Of a stretch of 64,000 nucleotides of DNA, positions 8,908 through 16,703 are shown piece by piece. Every line of letters starts with the position of its first letter. The stretch's first letter is position 1. The notes under the pieces were generated by a model. The model saw only the letters and a program-made list of their open reading frames with translations. It was not told where the DNA came from and made no database searches. The DNA is from CAYTTR01 sp964440805 (lineage in GTDB: Bacteria > Acidobacteriota > Aminicenantia > Aminicenantales > Aminicenantaceae). The DNA is taken from positions 1 to 64,000 of the forward strand of contig CAYTTR010000007.1 in the NCBI GenBank assembly GCA_964440805.1, in the 5' to 3' direction. Both the position numbers and the translations under genes were made by a program.

Positions 8908-9482
8908 TTCGCAAATGTATGTCATGAGGAGGCCATTACTTTAATGAAAAAAGTTTTGGAATTGGATCCCCTCTCTTTAAGTATTAACCAAAGTCTGAGA
9001 GTTGCTTATAGGTTGGCCGGTCGTTACCAGGATGCCCTTCATCAACTGAAAGAGGCTCTGCTGTTTGATCCTAATTTTGCCTGGACTCATTGGTCCCTGG
9101 GGGAGACTTTATTGCTATGGAAAGATACTCAGAAGCTGTTTCTGCCTTTCAAAAAGGATTGAAGCTCTCTCCAGATAATACTGCTCTTTTGGTAGGCCTT
9201 ACCCGCTCTTATGCCCTTTTGGAGAACACAAGTGAAGCTCATCGTCTTCTCCAAAACCTTCTGGATAGTTCTGAAGAAAGATACCTTTCTCCTTATCAAG
9301 TAGCCACCGTTTATGCAGCCTTAAGAGAAAAAGATAAAGTTTTTGACTGGTTGGGAAAAGCCGTTGAAGAAAAAGCTTCTTATATTGTCCTTTCCCTGGT
9401 TGATCCTTCCCTTGATCCTTAAAGACATGATCCCAGATTTGAAGCCGTTCTTGAAAGAATAGGACTTGCTAAAAATTTGTGA
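8908..9482 (+). pseudogene. Decayed C-terminal fragment of a TPR-repeat protein
   Basis: Coding sequence resumes directly after the trmJ stop. The first frame reads HEEAITLMKKVLELDPLSL and further TPR-like units to about 9110. A frameshift near 9100-9130 moves the reading to the next frame (YSEAVSAFQKGLKLSPDN, then SPYQVATVYAALREKDK). An in-frame TAA at 9420-9422 interrupts the motif that continues as RHDPRFEAVLERIGLAKNL to TGA at 9480-9482. The pattern matches the C-terminal TPR tail common in CadC-like or Ser/Thr-kinase-TPR proteins. The N-terminal effector domain is gone. Confidence 0.82.
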
Positions 9483-9630
9483 TATCATATTTTATTTTCT
9501 CTTTGAAAGTCTAGCTACTTAAGGCTGGAATGTTGGTGCAACTCCTGAAATACAATCTATATATGACAGCTCCGATGGTTTTTTATGGGTCATGGATATG
9601 TTAAAATTTATTTTCTCAAGGGAGGGAAAA

Positions 9631-10179
9631 ATGAATTATGAACCGTCAAACGTTATAATTGAATGTGTCCAGGGGGATATTGCTTCCCAAGCAGATATCA
9701 CCGCTGTGGTAAATGCCGCTAATGCCCAGCTTAGGATGGGAGGAGGTGTGGCCGGTGCTATTCACCGGGCTGCCGGACCCGGCCTGGAAGAGGAATGCCG
9801 GCCTTTAGCTCCCATTAAACCTGGAGAAGCTGTTATAACCGGGGGACACGGACTGCCGAACCGCTATGTCATCCACTGTCTGGGACCTATCTACGGTGAA
9901 GACAAGCCCGAAGATGAACTTTTGGCCAGTTGTTACCGCAATGCTTTGAAACTTGCGGAACAGCACAAAATTGATTCCATTGCTTTTCCGGCTATTTCAA
10001 CAGGAGCTTTTGGTTATCCCATGGAGGAAGCTGCCGAGATAGCCTTCAAAACCATTTTGAAGATTCTCCCGCAGCTTCGCCATGTCAAAAGGATTCGCTT
10101 TGTTCTCTACAGTAAAAGTGATCTGGAAATTCATGAGAAAAAGTTATCCCGATTGCGGGAGCAAGGTCAGGGAGTATAG
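9631..10179 (+). CDS. Macrodomain protein (ADP-ribose/O-acetyl-ADP-ribose deacetylase family)
   Basis: This 182-residue single macrodomain has VVNAANAQLRMGGGVAGAIH (ADP-ribose binding loop 1), CLGPIYG, and STGAFGYPMEEAA (loop 2). The Asn pair and the Gly-rich loop are those of the YmdB/MacroD-type class, which removes acetyl from O-acetyl-ADP-ribose or ADP-ribose from acidic residues. I start at ATG 9631 because GGAGGG (9621-9626) is well spaced before it; an in-frame ATG at 9592 would add 13 residues without a site. The gene is convergent with the PD40 gene. Confidence 0.88.
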   Translation: MNYEPSNVIIECVQGDIASQADITAVVNAANAQLRMGGGVAGAIHRAAGPGLEEECRPLAPIKPGEAVITGGHGLPNRYVIHCLGPIYGEDKPEDELLASCYRNALKLAEQHKIDSIAFPAISTGAFGYPMEEAAEIAFKTILKILPQLRHVKRIRFVLYSKSDLEIHEKKLSRLREQGQGV

Positions 10180-10243
10180 GCAGTAAATTTCTTGCCGAAA
10201 ATTAAAATTCGCACTGTTACCAACCGTAAGGATTTAGGTTCTT

Positions 10244-11209
10244 TTATTCCGTCCAATCAGGAAAGAGATCTCCCCCAGGGGAATCCAGCAGAAGAGAAAC
10301 TTTTCCTGTTTTTACCTCAACCAGATAGAGAGCCCAGTTTCCGGCTAAACGGCTGCCGTAGTCTTCGACTGAACTGAAGACTATGAACTTGCCGTCCGGA
10401 GACCAGGCGGGAAAATACTCATGGGTTTCGTCCATAAAGGTCAGCCTTTTTTTGTTGCTTCCGTCCGGATTCATAAGCCAGATATCTGCTTTATCATTAT
10501 TCTCGGTTGAAACATAGGCCAGTTTTTTTCCGTCCGGTGAGAAATGAGCCCGGCAGCTTTTGCCACCTTCCGCCAGAAAAATAGATTCATTGGTCCGGAA
10601 ATCATGCATGACTGCGTCCCAACCCCGGGTTCTCTTTCCGGTAAAGGAAAATAGAGGTTCAACCGGTGAGTAATCCGGAATTCCGTGGTGGCTGGAAAAG
10701 TCCGGAAGAAGCCTTTTGGTTTCCTTTGTCCTGAGGTCTATTTCTTCAATCCAGTTTCTCTTGAAAATACCTTTTGAACGTTCTACGGTATAGGCAATTT
10801 TATTTCCGTCCGGCGACCAGGCGTGTCCGGCGTACCCGATAGGATTCTCCAATTTTTCGGTTATCTGGGTGAGAGTTCGGGTTTCCAAGTCCATAATGAA
10901 AATCTCATATGTTCCTTGTGGGTTGGCAGCAAAAGCAATTTTATTTCCGTCCGGCGACCATTTGGGGCATTCGTCGTTCCAGGTGTTGTCGGTCAGTTTT
11001 TCCAGCCCTTTTTTGGTTAATAGATAGAGCTCTTCGTCGCCGTCCAGGTCGGAGTAGAAAACGATTTTTCCCTGGATAGGAACCTGAGGTTTCAAGGAGG
11101 ATATATCAATTTCAGGCAGGTCTTCCGTGATTTCATTATCCCCGGGGCTACAGAATAATAGAAAAAATAAACTTGTAATGAGAATTAATAGAAAAATATT
11201 TTTTTTCAT
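10244..11209 (-). CDS. TolB-like PD40 beta-propeller, probably exported
   Basis: This 321-residue protein has an N-terminal signal sequence ending near LLFC, possibly a lipobox, although Phe before the Cys is atypical. It carries repeated PD40 blades: WSPDGNKIAF, WSPDGNKIAY, FSPDGKKLAY and WSPDGKFIVF, which suggest a six-bladed propeller. Such proteins act as periplasmic binding scaffolds or as the propeller half of peptidases. No peptidase domain is attached. It lies 120 bases downstream of the aldolase gene on the same strand and could be read through from it. Function is not known. Confidence 0.75.
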   Translation of the reverse strand: MKKNIFLLILITSLFFLLFCSPGDNEITEDLPEIDISSLKPQVPIQGKIVFYSDLDGDEELYLLTKKGLEKLTDNTWNDECPKWSPDGNKIAFAANPQGTYEIFIMDLETRTLTQITEKLENPIGYAGHAWSPDGNKIAYTVERSKGIFKRNWIEEIDLRTKETKRLLPDFSSHHGIPDYSPVEPLFSFTGKRTRGWDAVMHDFRTNESIFLAEGGKSCRAHFSPDGKKLAYVSTENNDKADIWLMNPDGSNKKRLTFMDETHEYFPAWSPDGKFIVFSSVEDYGSRLAGNWALYLVEVKTGKVSLLLDSPGGDLFPDWTE

Positions 11210-11329
11210 TGTTTTTTTAAAATAACATAGGATTGAAATATTGGCAAACTTCCCGTCAACTTGAAAAAATTTAAAAATCTTGAATAGAGCGAAAAAGATA
11301 AGACTTGTTATCTTAAAAAGAAAAAATTT

Positions 11330-12553
11330 TTACCAGCTCTTTCCCCGTTCATCCTGGAATTTAGAGATGTCGGTTAAAAGGCTTTTTTGCTGCATCAGTT
11401 CCAGGTGGGTTTTTATAAAGCAGATATTTTTAAGAGAAGAACAATGGTGAATGGTATAACCGGGAGTATGACCGATAGCCAGCACTCCCAGGCCCGCCAG
11501 AACCACCATTTTATAGCGGGCGGCTTTGGCCACTATGGTTTCAGCTTTTTCTGTGGGAGAGACAATGGGCACAGCCGGATAAAAATAGCTTCCTTCTGCA
11601 TCCACCGGTATAATCCGGTTATTTCCTTGGGAAAACAGTTTGAGCGCTTGAACCATAGCCCAGGGTGAGTGGGAAAATAGAGCGGATTTGGCGCTGGAGA
11701 AACGGTAAACAGCCTGATGGAGTTTCGTGAAAAAATCTTTTCTTTTTTCCTCAAGCCCAATTCTGAGGATATCCAAAGTTAATCCGTCCGGAGTTGAGAG
11801 ACCCGGTGAATAAATCATCTCTCCGCCGTCTCTTACGCTGAGAGAACCGGTGTGAAAAGGGGAGAGTTCCAGTAAAAATACATCCGAGGCTGTCCGGCAG
11901 AACTGGCGGATAAGCTTGCGGTCTTCTGTTGCCTGCTTGTTTTCCGGAGGAGAATAGTCTGGAAGCAACGGGTAAGAGATGTTATTGATTTCCCGGAATC
12001 CAGCATCAAGGAGATTTAAGTAAAGAAGAATTTTAGCTGAGTAATCGAGAAGGCAAAGGAAAAAGAAGGCTTCTTCCAAAGAAGAGCCTCGGACAAAAGG
12101 ACCGTGGGATTTTACCATCATCGACGCCCGGATCTGTAAAATTTCAGGAATTTCTTTTTCCATCTCTGGGGAACCAACCGGATATTTGAATTCAACGACC
12201 GGAATGTTTTGCAAAAATTTCCGGCCGAGACAATCAACAGGAATTATCTTATCGGTAATAAAGGAAAGAAGAATGGCCGGTAGGGAATGAGCGTGGATAG
12301 CGGAATGGGCGTAGCGGAGGATTTTCTGATGGGTACCGGTTTCAGAGGAGGCCTGGAAAAGGCCTGTCTTTGGCTCATCCAGCCCCACCAGAACTATATC
12401 CCTGTCGTTTAAATGGCCTTTCATAGAGCCTGTTTTGGTTATTAATATATCCTCTCCCACCCTAAGGGATATGTTTCCGCTGTGGGTATTCTGGAGGCCG
12501 AGAGACAGCATGGCCCGGCCGATATCCCTGATTTTTTTTTTGAATTCTTCCAT
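11330..12553 (-). CDS. Tandem class II aldolase/adducin-domain protein
   Basis: At 407 residues it is about twice the usual single-domain length. The first half (residues ~1-200) keeps the zinc ligands of L-fuculose-phosphate-type aldolases: HAHSLPA and a downstream KSHGPF, plus the loop HSGNISLR. The second half (~215-395) repeats the fold with TGSLSVRDG and FSHSPWA, but lacks the HxH pair, so it is probably non-catalytic. The family cleaves sugar phosphates to an aldehyde or works as a decarboxylase or dehydratase. Only 17 bases separate it from the AOR gene upstream, so the two form an operon. An aldehyde product passed to AOR is an attractive inference. Confidence 0.78.
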   Translation of the reverse strand: MEEFKKKIRDIGRAMLSLGLQNTHSGNISLRVGEDILITKTGSMKGHLNDRDIVLVGLDEPKTGLFQASSETGTHQKILRYAHSAIHAHSLPAILLSFITDKIIPVDCLGRKFLQNIPVVEFKYPVGSPEMEKEIPEILQIRASMMVKSHGPFVRGSSLEEAFFFLCLLDYSAKILLYLNLLDAGFREINNISYPLLPDYSPPENKQATEDRKLIRQFCRTASDVFLLELSPFHTGSLSVRDGGEMIYSPGLSTPDGLTLDILRIGLEEKRKDFFTKLHQAVYRFSSAKSALFSHSPWAMVQALKLFSQGNNRIIPVDAEGSYFYPAVPIVSPTEKAETIVAKAARYKMVVLAGLGVLAIGHTPGYTIHHCSSLKNICFIKTHLELMQQKSLLTDISKFQDERGKSW

Positions 12554-12570
12554 TTAGTACCCTGTTCCCC

Positions 12571-14346
12571 TCAGGTTTCAGAGCTCCAGTCACGGATTTC
12601 ATAGTATTTCCGGAGCATATGATTGAATTGAGTTTCTTTATCAATAGCCCGATTTTCTCCTGAAATCATTATTTTTTCAGTGAAAAACCGGTCAGGTAAA
12701 GTATCCTCTCTGGTAGAAATCCCTGCCTTGATATTGAAGAAGCGCTCCTTTTCAATTATTCCTTTGGCTTTCTTTTTAAGCTCATGTGGACTTAGGTCGA
12801 TTCCGGTGAATCCGGAGTAAATCCGGGAAAGTTCATTTTCGCTAAACGAAAAAAAGGCAAAACGGCAAATTCCCAGCATATCTGCTACACAGCCTGAATC
12901 CTGCTCATCCACTACGTGGTCGGCTACCGTATCCACCAGGAACCTGTCCACTTCCCTTGCTCCTCCAAAGAATCCAAGGGAAATCATATATCCTCCCTTG
13001 AGGTGGCAGCCCCCTCTGGTTGAAGTGGCGTAGCCAAGGGCCTGCATTAAGGTTGAGCGGGGATCATAAGCGGGAAGCTCTAAGCCTTTGACTACCATGG
13101 CCAGCTCATCAGCACCGAATTTTCGCCCCAGCCTCAGAGCTCCGTCGGCCAGAAAATCGCCTAATCCTTCTCTCAAGCAGGTCAGGCGGGCAAGCTTTGG
13201 CAAATTTTGCAGCTTTCCAAAGGAAAGCCGAAGGCCGTTTGTTTTATTTTGTGTAATTATACCCTTATCGAAAAGTTCCATGGCCAAACCCAGGGTGTTG
13301 CCGAAGGAAATAGTGTCCAGTCCGTAATCATTGCAAACATAGTTGGCCAAGGCTATTTCTTGCAAGTTGTAGTTATCAAGATTGGCCCCCATCATGGCCA
13401 GCGTTTCAAATTCAGGTCCTTCTCCTTTTTTTTCTCCTGTCCTGGTAATTCTGGTACAGCGAATACGGCAGTTGAAGCAGCCTCCGGGAACAGCTCCAAG
13501 GTTTTTTCTTAAAGATTCTCCCGATATTTTTTCGATGTCCTCTTGTTTGTGCCGGACATCCTGAAAATTGCGGTGAACCAGCATATCGTGCTGGTAAACA
13601 AGCTTGAGCAAGCCGGCAGTTCCCAGCAGAGGGAAAGCTTTGGCTGTAACCGGCAGGGAACGAAGAAGTTTGTTTGCTTGAAAGAGTCCGGTTTTATATG
13701 TTTTTTGATTAACCGGCCGGAATGTTTTAGTTCCTTCAACTACCACTGCTTTTAAATTTTTGGAGCCCATAACTGCTCCGCCGCCTCCCCGGCCGCAGGT
13801 GCGGCTGTAATCATTCATGATCGATGAAATTAAGGCTTTTTTCTCTCCGGCCGGTCCAATTCCCAGAACCCGGCCCCGGGGATATTTTTTCAAGAGCTTT
13901 CCGGTTATCTCAGAAACAGTGTAACCCCATAGCTCCGGGCATTCAATGATATTTGTTTCCTTCTCGGAAATATAAAGATAGACGGGAACAGCCGCTTTCC
14001 CTTTGACAATAAGCATATCGTATCCGGTCCGTTTAAAAGTGTTTCCCCAAAAACCTCCTGAGTTTGAACTGCATATGGTTCCGCTTAGGGGGGATTTAAA
14101 AGTAACGGAGAATCGGCCTGATGTCGGAGCTGCACTTCCTACCAGTCCCCCCGGAGCGAATACCAGCAAGGATTCTTCTCCCAGTGGGGTGGTAGAAGGA
14201 GATAGATTATGGTTGAGGCAGATTACTCCCAACCCTCTTCCTCCGAGCCCATCGGTTATGAGATTTTGAGACAGGGGATGGCGATTAACTCTGCCTGAGG
14301 ATAAATCAACTTCAAGAAAACAATTGTTGTACCCATTAACCGCCAT
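12571..14346 (-). CDS. Aldehyde ferredoxin oxidoreductase family protein (W/Mo-pterin)
   Basis: This 591-residue AOR-family enzyme has an N-terminal pterin-binding domain with LIVKGKAAVPVYLYI and PAGEKKALISSIMND. A [4Fe-4S] ligand cluster GGCFNCRIRC lies near residue 288, with the fourth Cys in MLGICRF near residue 493. It oxidises an aldehyde to an acid and reduces ferredoxin. The start is an ATG with GGAG about eight bases upstream. It is the first gene of an operon with the tandem aldolase and divergent from an XRE regulator that probably controls it. The exact substrate and metal (W or Mo) cannot be read. Confidence 0.88.
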   Translation of the reverse strand: MAVNGYNNCFLEVDLSSGRVNRHPLSQNLITDGLGGRGLGVICLNHNLSPSTTPLGEESLLVFAPGGLVGSAAPTSGRFSVTFKSPLSGTICSSNSGGFWGNTFKRTGYDMLIVKGKAAVPVYLYISEKETNIIECPELWGYTVSEITGKLLKKYPRGRVLGIGPAGEKKALISSIMNDYSRTCGRGGGGAVMGSKNLKAVVVEGTKTFRPVNQKTYKTGLFQANKLLRSLPVTAKAFPLLGTAGLLKLVYQHDMLVHRNFQDVRHKQEDIEKISGESLRKNLGAVPGGCFNCRIRCTRITRTGEKKGEGPEFETLAMMGANLDNYNLQEIALANYVCNDYGLDTISFGNTLGLAMELFDKGIITQNKTNGLRLSFGKLQNLPKLARLTCLREGLGDFLADGALRLGRKFGADELAMVVKGLELPAYDPRSTLMQALGYATSTRGGCHLKGGYMISLGFFGGAREVDRFLVDTVADHVVDEQDSGCVADMLGICRFAFFSFSENELSRIYSGFTGIDLSPHELKKKAKGIIEKERFFNIKAGISTREDTLPDRFFTEKIMISGENRAIDKETQFNHMLRKYYEIRDWSSET

Positions 14347-14388
14347 TGAATACTCCGGATGAAATTGTACTATTTTACTGAGGTTTAG

Positions 14389-14423
14389 TTCAATAGGGGT
14401 TCAATAGGGGAACGTCCCCATTG
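14389..14423. promoter_or_regulatory. Candidate operator between AOR and XRE genes
   Basis: An 11-bp sequence, TTCAATAGGGG, is repeated head to tail at 14389-14399 and 14400-14410. The second copy also forms the left arm of an inverted repeat CAAT-A-GGGG/CCCC-ATTG centred at 14411-14415. It lies in the 123-bp divergent intergenic region, close to a TATAAA-like sequence at 14424. Such a layout suits binding by the neighbouring XRE protein. Confidence 0.5.
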
Positions 14424-14469
14424 TATAAAAAAATTATTTGTGGTATTAATTTCATAAAAGAGAGCTGAA

Positions 14470-14820
14470 ATGGCTTTTACTCTTAATGATGTGGGAAGAA
14501 ATATCAGAGCTATCCGTTTATCCAGGAATAGCCAATCAAGGCCGGAAAAACCCCTTTTGCAGTTCGAGCTGGCCCAAAAAGCAGGTATTCCTGCTTCCAG
14601 CCTGTGCAACATTGAAAACGGTAAGTACAGAAATCCTACCTGGGAAATATTGAGCAAAATTGCCGGGGCCCTGGAATGTGATGTCTCTGATTTTTTTGCC
14701 CCCCAGGTCAGACAAACTTCTCCTTCAGAGATTGCGCTCAGGGAGCTGGTGGAAACAATTGTCAAGGAAAAGCTGGAATCCCTGCTGCGGGAAAAACAAA
14801 TCCGGCGGGTTGCTCCTTGA
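14470..14820 (+). CDS. XRE-family helix-turn-helix transcriptional regulator
   Basis: This 116-residue protein has an HTH_3 domain at residues ~6-72: LNDVGRNIRAIR, QFELAQKAGIPASSLCNIEN and WEILSKIAGALECDVSDFF. The C-terminal third is a charged helix (RELVETIVKEKLESLLREKQ) that could dimerise. It is transcribed divergently from the AOR-aldolase operon with 123 bases between starts, and repeated sequences in that interval are a plausible operator. Local control of the AOR operon is inferred from position. Confidence 0.85.
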   Translation: MAFTLNDVGRNIRAIRLSRNSQSRPEKPLLQFELAQKAGIPASSLCNIENGKYRNPTWEILSKIAGALECDVSDFFAPQVRQTSPSEIALRELVETIVKEKLESLLREKQIRRVAP

Positions 14821-14835
14821 AGATAAAATCCCCTC

Positions 14836-15140
14836 TGAAAGTCTATTCAGTTCATTAAGTCTATTCAGATTATTCAATTGATTCATTAAAATAAAAATAA
14901 AGGGAGATGGGCTGGAAGAGTTTACTGCGTTCATAGCGTTTATCTGGTTTGTTTAGTTTATTAAGTCCATCTGGTTTGTTTGGTATAACTGATTTGAATA
15001 AGGCGAGGCGAGCGAGATGGATGAGACTAAATGAACAAGATAAACGAGATAAACATGATAGAAGGGCGAGACGAGCGAAATGAGTAAAAAGAATTTTTAG
15101 AAAGAAAAGATGAGCATTTTCATTGTTGGTGGGTGACAAA
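14836..15140 (-). repeat. Dispersed intergenic repeat A, copy d (inverted)
   Basis: Read on the minus strand it has CACCCACCAACAATGAAAAT, CTCGTCTCGCCC and a long middle of AAATAAAC-like units. It ends in 9-mers that appear on the plus strand as TCTATTCAG, TTCATTAAG and TCTATTCAG at 14842-14868. The copy is longer than the others because the tandem-like middle section is expanded. It contains no gene that I can support. Confidence 0.6.
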
Positions 15141-15156
15141 GTTACCAGGATATTAA

Positions 15157-15311
15157 CCTGAACTATTCATAAAAAAGGCCGATTTTAAATAAGATTCAAT
15201 GGAAGAATCAAATGAACTTAATTTCTTTACGTACGCCATGATAAAACCTCTTAACTCATAGATAGTATTTGTGATATAAAAAGTATCGGCCTTTTTTATG
15301 AATAATCCAGG
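15157..15311 (-). mobile_element. MITE-like element, copy 1 (155 bp)
   Basis: The ends are inverted repeats starting CCTG(G/A)A(T/C)TATTCATAAA followed by GGCCGAT. TTAA flanks both sides (15153-15156 and 15312-15315). Inside, on the minus strand, is a 28-codon open frame starting MAYVKKL and ending just inside the right end. Two longer relatives lie at 32903-33262 and 52853-53114. No transposase is encoded, so it would be non-autonomous. The right TTAA supplies the stop codon of the adjacent kinase gene. Confidence 0.75.
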
Positions 15312-16703
15312 TTAAGTGTTGAGAGAAGGGATATTTATATTAAAGGCTGTTCCTTGACGGCGGTCCACCTTCAGACTTCCTTTCAATTGTTTGACCAAGT
15401 CATTAACTATTTGGAATCCCAGTGATTGTGGTTGGTTAAGGTCTACTTTTTTTGGGAGGCCGATTCCTGAATCTTTGACCTGCAATTGATAGTTCCCTGC
15501 TTTATCCTGAAAAAATTTTATCTTAATTTCTCCCTCTTTCTTTCCAGGGAAAGCATACTTAAGGGCATTGGAAACAAGCTCACTCACCAGAAGCCCCAAT
15601 GGAATGGCCCGGCTGAGGTCAAGCTCTATATCTTTTGTCTCGATGGCCATTTGAACCCGTTTCTGGTCGACCGGGTAGGCTTCCAAAAGGCGTCTGGTCA
15701 GGTTTCTTAGGTAAGAGCAAAAATTAACCGTACTGCAGGGAGGCAGGTGGTCTAATTCCTGATGTGAGCTGAGGGTTTTGATAAGCATTTCTCTTTGTTC
15801 TTGAGGATTTAACGATTGTTCTTTTTCCTCCAGGCATTGGGACTGGAGCCGGAGAAGCTTGTAAACGAGGTTCAGGTTCTGGTTAACAGTGTATTTGTAT
15901 TCTTCCATGTCTTTGTGTTTCTCCTTGAGAGCTTCTTCCAGTAAGGCCATTGACATTTTGCGGTCACTTATATCCTTAGCCAAAATTATGAATGAAAATT
16001 TTTCCTTTGTCTCCCAGGGAGTCAAGCATATCTCAATCGGAATTTCACTCCGGTCTTTTTTGCGGCCGATTGCTTCCACCCATTTGCCGGCGATTTTTGA
16101 GCGGGTAAAAAGAAGGAGACGTTGAATTTCGGCCAGAAACCTTGGGTCTGGATGCTCGGCCAGCAGAATAGAGAACGGTCTTCCCGTTACTTCATGCCGG
16201 GAATAGCCGAAAAGATTCTCGGCTCCTTGGTTCCAAAAGTAAATAACTCCGCTTCTTCTGGCCAGAATAACTGCTTCATTCATGTTTTCAGCCAGCTCCT
16301 GCCAGGTCCGGCTCGATTCTTTCATCAAATCATAGACTTCCTTGTTGTAAAGAGCGATCTGAAGGGTTGCTTTTATTTCATTGTCTTGGAAAGGTTTGAT
16401 AATGTAACCGAAAGGTTCCACTTTCTTGGCTCTTTTTATCAAAGCATCATCACCATAGGCGGTAAGGAAAATGACCGGAATATCCATTTCATTTTTCAGA
16501 ATGGAAGCAGCTTCAATTCCATCCAGTTCACCGGGCATTACAATATCCATAATAACCAAGTCAGGCTTAAAAAGACGGGCTTTAGCCACTGCTTCTTCTC
16601 CGGATGAAGCCCTTCCCACAACTTTATATCCCATGTGAGTTAGCCTGACTTCTAAGTGAGTGGTGATGGCAGCTTCATCATCCACTACCAGGATTTTTTT
16701 CAT
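15312..16703 (-). CDS. Response regulator-PAS-histidine-kinase-like hybrid lacking the phosphoacceptor His
   Basis: The 463 residues run in order: a receiver domain (residues ~1-120; acidic DDE, phosphoacceptor Asp53 in IMDIVMPG, Lys103), a PAS domain (~128-245), a HisKA_2-like linker and a HATPase domain (~330-460; SELVSNALKYAF, VKDSGIGLP). At the place where HisKA_2 kinases have HHRVKNNLQ, this protein has KYTVNQNLN, so the phosphoacceptor His is absent. I start at ATG 16703 because GAGGAGG precedes it. It overlaps the upstream kinase gene by 26 bases and likely works with it. The stop lies in the TTAA target duplication of the MITE copy at 15157-15311. Confidence 0.82.
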   Translation of the reverse strand: MKKILVVDDEAAITTHLEVRLTHMGYKVVGRASSGEEAVAKARLFKPDLVIMDIVMPGELDGIEAASILKNEMDIPVIFLTAYGDDALIKRAKKVEPFGYIIKPFQDNEIKATLQIALYNKEVYDLMKESSRTWQELAENMNEAVILARRSGVIYFWNQGAENLFGYSRHEVTGRPFSILLAEHPDPRFLAEIQRLLLFTRSKIAGKWVEAIGRKKDRSEIPIEICLTPWETKEKFSFIILAKDISDRKMSMALLEEALKEKHKDMEEYKYTVNQNLNLVYKLLRLQSQCLEEKEQSLNPQEQREMLIKTLSSHQELDHLPPCSTVNFCSYLRNLTRRLLEAYPVDQKRVQMAIETKDIELDLSRAIPLGLLVSELVSNALKYAFPGKKEGEIKIKFFQDKAGNYQLQVKDSGIGLPKKVDLNQPQSLGFQIVNDLVKQLKGSLKVDRRQGTAFNINIPSLNT

